A stretch of DNA of 32,546 nt from Prevotella falsenii DSM 22864 = JCM 15124 (GCF_000613945.1 NZ_BAJY01000030.1:1-32546); one strand, 5' to 3'; shown: positions 1-8,777, numbered from the stretch's first letter. Translations and numbers: made by a program. The notes: generated by a model from the letters alone, not told the origin.

Positions 1-295
1 TTATGATTTAATATGCTTATAATCAGGAAGAAGCGAAGTCTCTTCGTCCTCAAGTTCCTACACCGAACTCACGTTATTTATAAACGTTTTCGTTCAGCCA
101 AATGGGCATTGCTAAATTTATTTGAGCATTGCCATGGCGAGAAAACGCACTTTTCGAGGAACGAGAAAAGAACGAAAATAAGGCAATAAAAACGTAAATA
201 TTTTTCGCAACAATAGTTATCGTCTAACTATCTCATCATCAGTGCATTATAAAACCTATTGTTTTGCGTTCCAAAACCGTAGGTTTTGCACGGTA

Positions 296-330
296 AAAGC
301 GTAGGTTTTACACTGCAAAACCTACGCTTT
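296..330. repeat. perfect 14-bp inverted repeat (hairpin)
   Basis: AAAGCGTAGGTTTT at 296-309 is the exact reverse complement of 317-330, with a 7-base loop. Partial copies of the same core (GTAGGTTTT and AAAACCTA) lie just upstream at about 251-288, so the hairpin looks like the best-preserved member of a small repeat family. There is no T-run, so it is not a standard terminator. Confidence 0.75.
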
Positions 331-446
331 CGCAACGCCAAAGCGATTATATCACTTTTTAACAGAATTATCTTTACAAAATTAAACCGAAAATCTCTCA
401 TAGTCTCATTGGCAAACTTGCTTAAAAACATTTGCGAGATGACCTT

Positions 447-539
447 GTTAAACCCCGTTCGTTCATTAGCGTCCTTGACTGATTTGGGATAATAACAAAT
501 CTAAGTAAATGCGTCCTAATGACCCGATTGGGGTTTAAC
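447..539. repeat. nested inverted repeat, about 93 bases
   Basis: GTTAAACCCC at 447-456 pairs perfectly with 530-539, and inside it TCATTAG at 463-469 pairs with CTAATGA at 516-522. The unpaired spacers between the two arm pairs are 6 and 7 bases, and the centre is about 46 bases. No gene is enclosed. This is the shape of a small REP/MITE-like element or a structured RNA. Confidence 0.55.
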
Positions 540-541
540 CT

Positions 542-579
542 GCTTTTTTATGCCGAACTCACGTTGTTTCGGCAAAAGC
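542..579. repeat. hairpin downstream of valS
   Basis: TGCCGAA at 551-557 pairs with TTCGGCA at 568-574, and the stem can be extended with a bulge by GCTTTT/AAAAGC. It sits 6 bases beyond the valS stop codon. On the valS strand no U-tract follows, so it may stabilise the 3' end of the mRNA or terminate only weakly. Confidence 0.4.
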
Positions 580-584
580 TAAGA

Positions 585-3278
585 CTACTTCTTGCGAAGT
601 TCTTCTATATTTGCTTTGATGGTTTCAATCTTTTCTTCCGAGTCGCTTTGCTTCTTGCGTTCCTTCGCAATCACAGCTTCGGGAGCGTGCGCAACAAAGT
701 TTTCGTTTGCAAGTTTTGCCTTTACGCCTTTCAGGAAGCCCTCCAAATGAGCAAGTTCCTTTTCCAATTTCTCTATTTCGGCGTTTACATCAATCAAGTT
801 TCCAAGCGGAACGGCAAAGCCGTCAGTGCCCACCATAAAGGCAGAAGCGTCGGAACTCTTCTCGGTTACAACATTGATGCTTTCGAGATTAGCCATTTTT
901 GCTATCACGCAGTTGTAGGTCTCGTAGTTGTTTTTACCCACCACTTCCAAGGAAAGCAATACTTTCGGGGCAATGTTCTTTTGATTGCGAACGGTGCGAA
1001 TGCCACCTACTATCTGTTTCATGCTCTCTATTTCGGCTATCAAAGTCTTTTCTTCATCGGTAGGAAGTGGCAATTCGAGTTTCTCCAACATAATGCTTTC
1101 GCCTTCGTTGCGGCTGAAAATGTGCTGCCAAAGTTCTTCTGTAATGAACGGCATGAATGGGTGGAGCATCTTCAAGAGGGTATCGAAGAAGCGGAGCGTT
1201 GCATCGTAGGTTTGCTTGTCGATGGGTTTGCCGTATTCAGGCTTAATCATTTCCAAGTACCAGCTTGAGAATTCGTCCCAGAAAAGTTTGTAAACGGTCA
1301 TCAACGCTTCTGATATGCGGTAGCTCTTGAACTGTTCTTCCATTTCGGCATTTACTTCTTTGAGCTTTGCATCGAACCATTTAATGGCTATCTTGTTCGC
1401 TTCGGGCTGCTCTATGTCGGCAGTTTCCCAACCTTGAACAAGGCGGAAGGCATTCCATATCTTGTTGTTGAAGTTGCGTCCTTGCTCGCAAAGACTTTCG
1501 TCGAACAAGATGTCGTTGCCTGCCGGTGCAGAAAGCATCATGCCCATACGCACGCCGTCAGCACCATACTTATCTATTAATTCCAATGGGTCGGGCGAGT
1601 TGCCGAGGCTCTTGCTCATCTTGCGTCCGATATTGTCGCGCACAATGCCCGTAAAATAAACGTGCTTGAAAGGGAAAGTCCGGCGATATTCGTAGCCTGC
1701 CATAATCATACGAGCCACCCAGAAGAAGATTATATCGGGCCCTGTAACCAAGTCGCTCGTCGGATAGTAATACTTTATTTCGTCGTTGTCGGGGTTGTTG
1801 ATACCATCAAATACCGAAATAGGCCACAGCCAACTTGAGAACCACGTATCCAAACAGTCGCTTTCCTGTTCCAAGTCAGCCATTGTTATGTTCGGACTGA
1901 TAGCCTTTGCTTGTTCCAAAGCCTTTTCGGCGGTTTCTGCCACAACGGTTGCAGGCTTGCCGTTTTCGTCTTTAAAGTAGTAAGCAGGAATGCGGTGTCC
2001 CCACCAAAGTTGGCGGCTGATACACCAGTCCTTGATATTTTCCAACCAATGGCGATAGGTGTTCTTGTACTTCTTTGGGTAGAACTCAATCTCATCGCTC
2101 ATTACAGGGTCGAGCGCAATGTCTGCAAAGTGTTGCATACTTAAGAACCACTGCGTTGAAAGCTTTGGTTCGATAGGCACGTTGGTACGTTCAGAGTAGC
2201 CCACCTTGTTGTCGTAGTCTTCCACTTTCTCCATCAAGCCGGCCGTTTTAAGGTCGATGGCAATTTGCTTGCGCACGTCCATGCGGTCTTGTCCTACATA
2301 TAAACCTGCTGCTTCCGACAGTGTTCCGTTGTCGTTGAATATGTCGATGGTTTCCAAACCGTGCTTCAAACCGAGTGCGTGGTCGTTAATATCGTGGGCG
2401 GGGGTAACCTTCAGGCAACCCGTACCAAACTGAATGTCTACATACGAGTCTTCGATAATAGGAATGCAACGACCTACCAACGGCACAATAACATGCAGTC
2501 CTTTCAACCAAGTGTTCTTTACGTCATCGGGATTGATGCACATAGCCGTATCGCCCATAATGGTTTCGGGGCGCGTGGTGGCTACAACTGCGTAGTAACC
2601 CTTGTCGTCTTTGTGCATCACGTTGTTGTCGTGCTTGCGTTCAACCTTGCTTTGGTCTTCGGGCGCAATATAGTATTTAAGGTTGTAGAGCTTTGAATGC
2701 TCGTCCTTGTAAACAACTTCTTCGTCGGAAAGAGCCGTCTCTGCACTCGGATCCCAGTTCACCATACGCACGCCACGATAGATTAAGCCCTTCTTGTACA
2801 AGTCGCAGAACACCTTGATAACGCCTTCGCTGCGCTTTTCGTCCATTGTAAAGGCAGTGCGATCCCAATCGCAGGAACAGCCAAGTTTGCGCAATTGCTT
2901 CAGAATAATGCCACCGTGTTCGTCTGTCCAAGCCCAAGCGTGTTTCAGAAACTCCTCTCTTGTAAGGTCGGCTTTGTTTATTCCTTCTTGTGCGAGCTTG
3001 TTTACCACTTTTGCCTCGGTGGCAATGCTGGCGTGGTCGGTACCGGGAACCCAGCAAGCGTTCTTTCCCTCCATTCGTGCATGGCGTACAAGAATGTCCT
3101 GAATGGTATTGTTGAGCATGTGCCCCATGTGTAATACGCCCGTTACATTGGGGGGCGGTATTACCACTGTATAAGGCTCACGTCTGTCAGGCTTAGAGCT
3201 GAAAAGTTTATTATTGAGCCAATACTCATACCACTTCGCTTCCACGTTCTGTGGGTCGTACTTACTTGCTAATTCCAT
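585..3278 (-). CDS. valS: valine--tRNA ligase
   Basis: Charges tRNA-Val with valine in the cytoplasm, using ATP. The 897-residue product has the usual length. The class I signature HIGH is present as HMGH at residues 50-53, after PPPNVTGVL, and the KMSKS loop is intact at 553-557 ([10 protein letters not shown]). The editing domain lies between these ([21 protein letters not shown]). The anticodon-binding region follows, and the last 65 or so residues form the Lys/Glu-rich coiled coil typical of ValRS. The ATG start is preceded by a TAnnTTTG promoter at 3320-3327. The gene is single and diverges from mazG. Identification is secure. Confidence 0.98.
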   Translation of the reverse strand: MELASKYDPQNVEAKWYEYWLNNKLFSSKPDRREPYTVVIPPPNVTGVLHMGHMLNNTIQDILVRHARMEGKNACWVPGTDHASIATEAKVVNKLAQEGINKADLTREEFLKHAWAWTDEHGGIILKQLRKLGCSCDWDRTAFTMDEKRSEGVIKVFCDLYKKGLIYRGVRMVNWDPSAETALSDEEVVYKDEHSKLYNLKYYIAPEDQSKVERKHDNNVMHKDDKGYYAVVATTRPETIMGDTAMCINPDDVKNTWLKGLHVIVPLVGRCIPIIEDSYVDIQFGTGCLKVTPAHDINDHALGLKHGLETIDIFNDNGTLSEAAGLYVGQDRMDVRKQIAIDLKTAGLMEKVEDYDNKVGYSERTNVPIEPKLSTQWFLSMQHFADIALDPVMSDEIEFYPKKYKNTYRHWLENIKDWCISRQLWWGHRIPAYYFKDENGKPATVVAETAEKALEQAKAISPNITMADLEQESDCLDTWFSSWLWPISVFDGINNPDNDEIKYYYPTSDLVTGPDIIFFWVARMIMAGYEYRRTFPFKHVYFTGIVRDNIGRKMSKSLGNSPDPLELIDKYGADGVRMGMMLSAPAGNDILFDESLCEQGRNFNNKIWNAFRLVQGWETADIEQPEANKIAIKWFDAKLKEVNAEMEEQFKSYRISEALMTVYKLFWDEFSSWYLEMIKPEYGKPIDKQTYDATLRFFDTLLKMLHPFMPFITEELWQHIFSRNEGESIMLEKLELPLPTDEEKTLIAEIESMKQIVGGIRTVRNQKNIAPKVLLSLEVVGKNNYETYNCVIAKMANLESINVVTEKSSDASAFMVGTDGFAVPLGNLIDVNAEIEKLEKELAHLEGFLKGVKAKLANENFVAHAPEAVIAKERKKQSDSEEKIETIKANIEELRKK

Positions 3279-3319
3279 ACGTTTATATTATTATTTCTTT
3301 ATTATCTTTAAAAACGATG

Positions 3320-3327
3320 CAAATTTA
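3320..3327 (-). promoter_or_regulatory. valS promoter, -7 element
   Basis: Reading the minus strand, TAAATTTG matches the Bacteroidetes -7 consensus TAnnTTTG, about 42 bases before the valS ATG. No clear -33 element is seen. It lies back to back with the mazG element. Confidence 0.5.
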
Positions 3328-3349
3328 CGAAAAAATCAGTTGAAAGATG

Positions 3350-3357
3350 TATCTTTG
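3350..3357 (+). promoter_or_regulatory. mazG operon promoter, -7 element
   Basis: TATCTTTG matches TAnnTTTG exactly and lies 42 bases upstream of the mazG TTG start. The -33 region is weak (T-rich only). It would drive mazG, the lipoprotein gene and rnz. Confidence 0.55.
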
Positions 3358-3399
3358 CATCACAATTAGCAGTACACAGTACTTCTTTTAACTTTAAAT

Positions 3400-4305
3400 T
3401 TGATAAGATTGCATACAAAAGAAGAAAAGATTGCAGCGTTTGAGCGTTTGCTCGATATACAAGAGCGATTGAGAAAGGAATGTCCGTGGGACAGGAAACA
3501 GACCTTTGAGAGTTTGCGACCTAACACGATAGAAGAGATATTCGAGCTTGCCGATGCCTTGATGAAGCACGACAAGAAGAATATTTGCAAGGAACTCGGC
3601 GATGTTATGGAGCATGTTGTTTTCTATGCGTTGCTGGGCAGCGAGACGAACGACTTCGATATAGCAGACGTTTGCAATGCTCAATCAGACAAACTCATGT
3701 TCCGCCACGACTTCATAGATTGGACAGGGTGGACAGTCGCCAACGACAACATGGCGATAAACAGGCGAGGACAGGTGGTTTACAAGGACGAACTGAACAC
3801 CGAAAAGCAAGCTGCAACACCTCCGAATGGCAATGCTCCGTCTACAGCAACACAAGTTGAACTGACGTGGGAGCAACGGAAACAAAAGGAAAGAGAAGGT
3901 AACAAGACGGTATTGTCGGGAGTTCCCGCCTCGCTGCCCAGTCTTATAAAGGCATACAGAATACAGGATAAAGCCCGAAACGTTGGTTTCGATTGGCAAA
4001 AGAAAGAAGATGTGTGGGCAAAAGTGTACGAGGAGCTTAACGAACTGAAAGCCGAATTGGCACGGGAAGATAAGGAAAGCTCTACAAAAGAGTTGGGCGA
4101 CTTCCTTTTTTCGGTCATCAATGCCGCCCGATTGTATAAACTCAATCCCGACAATGCGCTCGAACATACCAACCAAAAGTTCATTTCACGCTTCGCATAC
4201 GTTGAACAGCAAGCAAAGAAACTTGGTAAAGAACTGAAAGATATGACTTTGGAGGAAATGGACAACCTATGGAACGAAGCCAAAAAGATAGAGAACAACA
4301 AGTAA
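3400..4305 (+). CDS. mazG: nucleoside triphosphate pyrophosphohydrolase MazG
   Basis: House-cleaning hydrolase that turns NTPs, including non-canonical ones, into NMP and pyrophosphate. Two tandem MazG domains are visible. The first (about 1-110) has CPWDRKQT, EEIFELADAL and KELGDVMEHVVF; the second (about 185-290) has NVGFDW, EELNELKAE and STKELGDFLFSVINAARL. These hold the acidic ExxE and ExxD Mg-binding residues. The start must be TTG (3400 or 3409), since no ATG precedes the conserved KEEKIAAFERLL. At 301 residues it is about 40 longer than common homologues. The extra sequence is a Thr/Pro/Gln-rich linker between the domains, roughly residues 107-165. First gene of a three-gene operon. 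Confidence 0.93.
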   Translation: MIRLHTKEEKIAAFERLLDIQERLRKECPWDRKQTFESLRPNTIEEIFELADALMKHDKKNICKELGDVMEHVVFYALLGSETNDFDIADVCNAQSDKLMFRHDFIDWTGWTVANDNMAINRRGQVVYKDELNTEKQAATPPNGNAPSTATQVELTWEQRKQKEREGNKTVLSGVPASLPSLIKAYRIQDKARNVGFDWQKKEDVWAKVYEELNELKAELAREDKESSTKELGDFLFSVINAARLYKLNPDNALEHTNQKFISRFAYVEQQAKKLGKELKDMTLEEMDNLWNEAKKIENNK

Positions 4306-4324
4306 ATTACTCAATAACGGAATT

Positions 4325-4882
4325 ATGAAGAAATCGCAATTCATCATCGTTTTTGCACTGATAGCAACCATTTTTGCAGGTTGTAAGAACAGCAAGCCCA
4401 ACCCGGTGATAAGCCCGAACGCCAACAATGCCGACTCGCTCAATGCCGGCGACACAACCATTTACGGCACAATGCTCGACGGCGGAATGAATTCTATGTT
4501 ATTATTGACCGACGCCGGCGACACATTGGAGATTATCCGAAACCCTGAAGATACGACGGAAGTTGTGAAGGGCGGAAGACTCACCGGCGACCGCTTTGCC
4601 GTGATTGCCTATAAGGAGTACGGCGACATGATGCTGCGCAACGCCATTAACATAACGTCGCTGCTTGGAAACTGGACAAGCCTTGACAAGAACTTTGAAA
4701 TAAAAGAGGGTGGGGAGGTCGTATCAAATGTTCAGGCAGAAAACAACATGTGGACATCGTGGAAGATATACAACGGTAAACTGCTTCTGTCGAAAGATAC
4801 ATTCGATGTAATAGAACTCGGGGCTGACTCGATGTCGCTTGAAAACAAAGCCGGAATATTTGTCTTTGGACGCAAGAAGTAG
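4325..4882 (+). CDS. lipocalin-like lipoprotein, function unknown
   Basis: The 185-residue product begins with a short charged n-region, a hydrophobic core and a lipobox (TIFAGC, Cys20), so it should be lipidated and envelope-anchored. The mature part has a short Asn/Ser/Pro linker. A beta-rich segment follows from about residue 50 (YGTMLDGGMNSMLLLTDAGD), and the C-terminal half (LGNWTS, WKIYNGKLLLS, FVFGRKK) resembles the lipocalin-like lipoproteins common in Bacteroidetes. It sits 19 bases after mazG and 2 bases before rnz, so it is co-transcribed with them. No specific ligand can be inferred. Confidence 0.8.
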   Translation: MKKSQFIIVFALIATIFAGCKNSKPNPVISPNANNADSLNAGDTTIYGTMLDGGMNSMLLLTDAGDTLEIIRNPEDTTEVVKGGRLTGDRFAVIAYKEYGDMMLRNAINITSLLGNWTSLDKNFEIKEGGEVVSNVQAENNMWTSWKIYNGKLLLSKDTFDVIELGADSMSLENKAGIFVFGRKK

Positions 4883-4884
4883 GC

Positions 4885-5799
4885 GTGATACCCTTCAAGA
4901 TACACATATTGGGCTGCGGAAGTGCCTTGCCCACGCTCCATCATAATGCAACTTGCCAGATTGTGGAAGTACGGGGCAAGTTCTTCATGATAGATTGCGG
5001 AGAGGGAACGCAGATACAAGTGCGCCGCTCCAAGGTGCACTTCTCGAAAGTACAAGCCGTTTTCATTTCGCATCTGCACGGCGACCACTGTTTCGGACTC
5101 TTCGGCATGCTTTCCACTTTCGGCATGACGGGGCGCACCGCACCGCTCCAAGTATATGCGCCGAAAGAGTTTGAACACTACTTCAACATCTCGATGGATT
5201 TGTTCTGCAAAGGACTTGAATACGAAGTTACGTTCCACCCGGTGGAAACAACCGAAACAAAGGTTATCTACGAAGACAAGAGCCTGACGGTGGAAACCAT
5301 TCCGCTGGAACATCGCATACCTTGCTGCGGCTTCCTGTTTCGCGAAAAGCCCACAGCACCGCATATCCGCCGCGACATGATAGACTTCTACAATATCCCT
5401 ATCAGCCAAATCAACAACATAAAGGCAGGGGCTGACTGGACTACTGCCGACGGCGAAACCATTCCCAACAACCGCCTTACCACTCCTGCCGACAAGCCGC
5501 GCAGCTACGCCTACTGCTCCGACACAAGATACATGAAGCATCTATATAAAAAGGTGAGCGGAGTAGACGTGCTCTACCATGAAAGCACTTATGCAAGCGA
5601 ACACAGCGACAGGGCACGACGCTACTACCACAGCACATCGCAGGAAGCAGCAACAGTAGCCAGAGACGCTGCCGCAGGCAAGTTGCTTTTGGGGCATTAT
5701 TCTGCCCGATACCCTAACGAAGACACCATTTTAAGCGAAGCAAAAGCCATCTTCCCCAACAGTTTCCTCACCGACGAAGGTATGGTGTTCGATGTATAG
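4885..5799 (+). CDS. rnz: ribonuclease Z
   Basis: Zinc-dependent endonuclease that trims the 3' end of tRNA precursors. The 304-residue length is typical of the short (ElaC) form. The metallo-beta-lactamase motif is intact as SHLHGDH (His63, His65, Asp67, His68), preceded by IDCGEGTQ at 37-43. Downstream are YCSDTRY, the conserved YHESTY and the late GHYSARY, which supply further zinc ligands. The start is GTG at 4885, two bases after the lipoprotein stop, and the protein begins directly with the family's IHILGCGSALPT strand, so no longer start is needed. A terminator hairpin follows at 5886-5921. Confidence 0.96.
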   Translation: MIPFKIHILGCGSALPTLHHNATCQIVEVRGKFFMIDCGEGTQIQVRRSKVHFSKVQAVFISHLHGDHCFGLFGMLSTFGMTGRTAPLQVYAPKEFEHYFNISMDLFCKGLEYEVTFHPVETTETKVIYEDKSLTVETIPLEHRIPCCGFLFREKPTAPHIRRDMIDFYNIPISQINNIKAGADWTTADGETIPNNRLTTPADKPRSYAYCSDTRYMKHLYKKVSGVDVLYHESTYASEHSDRARRYYHSTSQEAATVARDAAAGKLLLGHYSARYPNEDTILSEAKAIFPNSFLTDEGMVFDV

Positions 5800-5885
5800 G
5801 CTGCCCCCTCCATTCCTCTCTTATACAACGTAAACCGGCACAAAAAAGCAGGTTGAGCAAGCTGCCCCCCACACTGTGCAACATA

Positions 5886-5924
5886 AAAAGCCGCCCCGGC
5901 AATCCCTGCCAAGGCGGCTTTACG
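5886..5924 (+). terminator. rho-independent terminator after rnz
   Basis: AAGCCGCC at 5888-5895 pairs with GGCGGCTT at 5913-5920 around a 17-base loop, with A-rich sequence on the left and TTTA on the right. It closes the mazG/lipoprotein/rnz operon. Confidence 0.65.
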
Positions 5925-6168
5925 TTTTAACAGTTCTGATTAGATGTGGAACTTGAATACAAACGGTGTTATGTTATACACCTTTTGCAAAGTGTGTTCT
6001 GCATCATTCAGCATTTATACTTAAACATTTAAACGGTGCTGTGCACCTTTTTCAAAAGCGTGTTCGGCAGCACTCTGCCTTTATACTTAAATTTTCAAAC
6101 GGTGTTGTTCACCCTTTTCCGGGGGTGTTCCGCACCTTTTATGTTTTAATAGTTCTGATTAGATGTGG
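5924..6168. repeat. 26-bp direct repeat pair
   Basis: A 26-base sequence beginning GTTTTAA(C/T)AGTTCTGATT occurs at 5924-5949 and again at 6143-6168 with one mismatch. The first copy starts right at the terminator and the second lies between units of the 68-base repeats, so the block appears to have been duplicated as a whole. Confidence 0.7.
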
Positions 6169-6230
6169 TGTCGGGCACCTTTTTCAGTGGGTGTTCCGCA
6201 CCCCGTTGGCGAGGTGCGAAACACGGTTGT
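5961..6230. repeat. about four degenerate 66-70-bp tandem repeats
   Basis: Units start with AAACGGTG at about 5961, 6031 and 6097, and a more diverged one lies at about 6167. Each has the pattern GGTG(T/C)T..CACCTTTT..GTGTTC(C/G)GCA. Two units share GGGTGTTCCGCACC (6123-6136 and 6189-6202). Open frames through the block are low-complexity and shared by chance, so I treat 5800-6233 as non-coding. It fills the gap beyond the 3' end of the adhesin gene. Confidence 0.65.
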
Positions 6231-6233
6231 ATC

Positions 6234-8058
6234 CTACTGCTTCACTACTTTTTGTCCGTTCACGATGTATATGCCCTTCGGCAGGTTCTTCAGCTCGCCT
6301 TGCAGGCGCACGCCGCTGAGAGTATAGATGCCTTTCTTGGCAGCTGCCGGCACGTCGGCTGTGATGTGCTCTACTGCAGTAGAACTACCATAGACCTTCA
6401 CTTCGTCGATGTTGATGCGGTACTGGTCGGTAGAGTTGAAGTGGCGGAAAGCAACGTACTGCGTACCTGCAGGCAGTGCCACGTCGTATAATGTCCATGC
6501 GGTTTGTGGATCTACGGTACCGGGTTCACCGGCAACTTCGCTTATCGTCCATTCCTTTATAACTTTAAAGTCGCTTTTGTTCTTACCCGTGGTTGAAGCG
6601 CATACGGCGAAGTGTTCCTTTGCATTGGCCTTATCCTGCGCACAAGCGTAGAACGTTACGCGCGCAGCACCTGCTACTCTCGGTGTGATGAGGTAGTTGT
6701 CCGGTGTCAGGCTTTTTCGCCGGGGTACTTTGTGTACGATTCCGATGTAGCGAACTTGCCTGTGCCGCCATAGCCGCAGTTCAGAAATCCATTTTCCAAC
6801 CAGTTATAGCCGTCGCCGTCGGCATCGATGGTGCTCCAGTTAGAAGGCAGTTGATAGTAATCGGTACGTCCTTCTATAGCTGCGGTAGTACCGTCGAAGT
6901 TTTCATAGAGCAAGAGGTCGTCGCCACCACCGCCGGTCGGCTCGATGACTACCTTCGTCTTCACGAGTTGTCCGTTCAGTGCCACGCCTTTGAGCGATGC
7001 GTCGAACGCCGCACCGGCAGGCTGGGTGATGGCGCAACCGTCGAGGGTGAGGGAACTCATATTGACAATGGAACCTTGCGGTTGCCTTCTGCCGTTATGT
7101 TGGCATTTCTGATTTCAAATGTGCTGTTGGCGTAAGAGCTACTTGCTATGATGCCGCCATACTCACCCTTTGCATTGAGCGTAATGTTCTCGATGACAAC
7201 ACGTTGTCCTTCCAAGCCATTCCAGCCTTCCAAATTGAGCGTGCCGGTGCCGGTGATGGTAGATACTGCGCTTGTGGCAAAAATAAAGAGAGAGTTAGCA
7301 TCTGCCGCCTTGATATTCACTGTGCCTTTAACCTTTATTGTGAGCGGTGAAGTGACGTAGATACCATGAATATTGTTGGCCGTTGTGTTGATGGTGGCGT
7401 TGTCGAGGGTGAGGGTATTGGTGGACGGGTCGTACTTCACTGTTCCGCTTACGCCGCTAATCACGGAAAGGTCGTTGCAGTTGTCAGATGTTACCTCCGT
7501 GCCGGCAATCTTAAGGCCGTAGGTCTGCACTTCTCCGGAGTTGGTGATGGTCAGCTTGGCAGCATCGTTACTCCCGCCTTCGGTCATGTGCATCGTGAAA
7601 CGATAGGTTTTGCCTGCCTCGAACTTGTAATCGTCGGCTCTTGTAGGGCCGTCATAATTGCCTGCAATCCATATTTTAGCATTTGCCTGCGGTGCCGCGA
7701 TGCAGAAATCGTAGATTCCCGCAGGAATATCTACATAGCCCTCGCCGTCCACAATCATGTGCTGAGGCGTTGTAGAAGGGTCGGCATTGCCCGGAATTTT
7801 GTATTCGAAGCCATTGTATAGGTCGGCAGGCGGGTTGTTATCATTCCATAACGGTCCTTCGGCAGAAAACTTGTCTCCGTAGAGATTGTGGTCGGCATCG
7901 AGCAGCATCTGGTATCCGCTACCGTCTCCCCACACATTGTGTGCCTCGAGAATGATTCTTGCCTTGCCTTGTGCATGCACCGCGGTAGGCAGTGCGAGCA
8001 TTGCGATGAACAGCGCAGCTATCGCTGCGTAGGTGTTCTTAAATAGATTTGTTTTCAT
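6234..8058 (-). pseudogene. gingipain-like secreted adhesin, two frameshifts
   Basis: If repaired, the product would be about 608 residues. It has a signal peptide (1-29, ending AVHA) and then a DUF2436 domain as in gingipain and HagA haemagglutinins (about 30-145, RIILEAHNVWGDGSGYQM). A beta-helix-like stretch follows (about 150-345, YGLKIAGTEVT, GTVKYDPSTNTLTLDNATI). Next is a cleaved-adhesin domain (about 383-553, LLYENFDG, NYLITPRVAG, AGTQYVAFRHF). The tail, GIYTLSGVRL then KGIYIVNGQKVVK, is T9SS-like. The frame breaks at 7080-7081 and 6710-6711; adding one C (coding strand) at each restores homologous sequence across the join. Expected at the cell surface, binding host protein or haem. 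Whether the breaks are real or base-calling errors cannot be told here. Confidence 0.85.
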
Positions 8059-8130
8059 TGTTTTTTTTATTAAAAAGTTAGACTTGTTATTGTAATTTTG
8101 TTACTGTCGAGGTTGCAGTTCGGTTGCGCC

Positions 8131-8199
8131 TTTTGTCGTAACTCCGTTGCGACGTTTGCCGTAACTCCGTTGCGATGATTGTCGTAACTCCGTTACTCC
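8131..8199. repeat. three 23-bp tandem repeats upstream of the adhesin gene
   Basis: Copies at 8131-8153, 8154-8176 and 8177-8199 share the core CGTAACTCCGTT, and each core is an imperfect palindrome (CGTAAC-tcc-GTTGCG). A further degenerate copy may lie at 8102-8130. They sit 73-141 bases upstream of the adhesin ATG, where operators would be expected. A near-consensus -7 box (TAACTTTT, minus strand) is at about 8079-8086. Confidence 0.7.
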
Positions 8200-8352
8200 A
8201 AAACGCGCTGTTCGGTTACTGTTTTCCTCGTTCTTCTCTGTTGCTCTTTCCCCGCCGCTGTGGGTGGGGCGAGCGTGTTTGGCGGTCGTTCATTCATAAT
8301 TTGTTCTTAATTAGTTTTGAAAGGTTTAACAATATATTTTCTTTTGTCCTGC

Positions 8353-8541
8353 ACACCTTATTATATAATGTAACAGGTGGACATTTTCAAGTTGCGCTGC
8401 CGGTATTCTGCTTTCTTCCGTACACCTTATTATATAATGCAACAGGTGAACATTTTCAAGATGCGCTGCCGGTATTCTGCTTTCTTCCGTACACCTTATT
8501 ATATAAAGCAACAGGTGAACATCTTCAAGATGCGCTGCCAA
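8353..8541. repeat. 69-bp tandem repeat, about 2.7 copies
   Basis: ACACCTTATTATATAA recurs at 8353, 8422 and 8491, exactly 69 bases apart, and the intervening sequence is nearly identical. The right-hand copy forms the 3' end of the small minus-strand ORF at 8499-8777. The other copies therefore look like tandem duplications of that gene's tail. With no unique spacers it is not a CRISPR array. The rest of 8059-8498 holds no gene that I can support. Confidence 0.85.
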
Positions 8542-8777
8542 AGGGTGCGTTGGTGTGGCGGAAGTCCGGAGTCTTCCGGCTCATCGCTTTCCTGCGACTT
8601 GTTGGCTGCGCTCTTCAGCGGCGGTCGTTCCCGACAAGGTTTGCTGTCGCCCTTCTGCGCGCGACGTTCAAACTCGATGTCTATCATCTCGCGTATGGTG
8701 TCGAGCAGCCCCAAGCGGTCTTCCGAGAATTGCAAGTTCCGCCTTTGTTTTGGCGTAAGCTTTTTGTCTGCCTTCAT
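8499..8777 (-). CDS. small charged hypothetical protein
   Basis: Encodes 92 residues that I do not recognise as a family. The N-terminal half is a likely amphipathic helix rich in Lys, Arg, Glu and Asp (KKLTPKQRRNLQFSEDRLGL, then REMIDIEFERR). The middle is Lys/Ser/Pro-rich and probably disordered. The end (LWQRILKMFTCCFI) is hydrophobic with two Cys. There is no signal peptide. A TAAATTTG element at 8808-8815 lies 31 bases before the ATG. Its codon use resembles neighbouring genes, which favours a real gene. Its last codons lie in the 69-base tandem repeat, so the tail may vary between strains. Confidence 0.5.
   Translation of the reverse strand: MKADKKLTPKQRRNLQFSEDRLGLLDTIREMIDIEFERRAQKGDSKPCRERPPLKSAANKSQESDEPEDSGLPPHQRTLWQRILKMFTCCFI

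Larger units (their letters stand above)
1..584. other. non-coding, repeat-rich left edge
   Basis: No convincing gene is visible here. Short open frames lack a promoter or recognisable sequence. The minus strand from 57 to 1 reads as an 18-residue acidic tail ending in a stop at 1-3, with a stop directly upstream, so it could be at most the end of a broken gene. What the stretch does hold is structure: a perfect hairpin at 296-330, a nested inverted repeat at 447-539, a hairpin beyond the valS stop at 542-579, and a 13-base direct repeat (CCGAACTCACGTT) at 63-75 and 553-565. Confidence 0.6.

Noticed and set aside
519..1268. 249-residue open frame on the plus strand inside valS
   Set aside because: It lies opposite intact, well-conserved valS, has no domain, and its Phe/Cys-rich sequence is typical of an antisense shadow.
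4732..5541. 269-residue open frame antisense to rnz and the lipoprotein gene
   Set aside because: It is rich in Val, His and Cys with no domain, and both genes on the other strand are clearly real.
5966..6319. 117-residue plus-strand frame over the 68-base repeats
   Set aside because: It is low-complexity, runs into the adhesin gene antisense, and has no promoter or family match.
8353..8541. CRISPR array
   Set aside because: The units are contiguous near-identical 69-mers with no unique spacers and no cas genes nearby.
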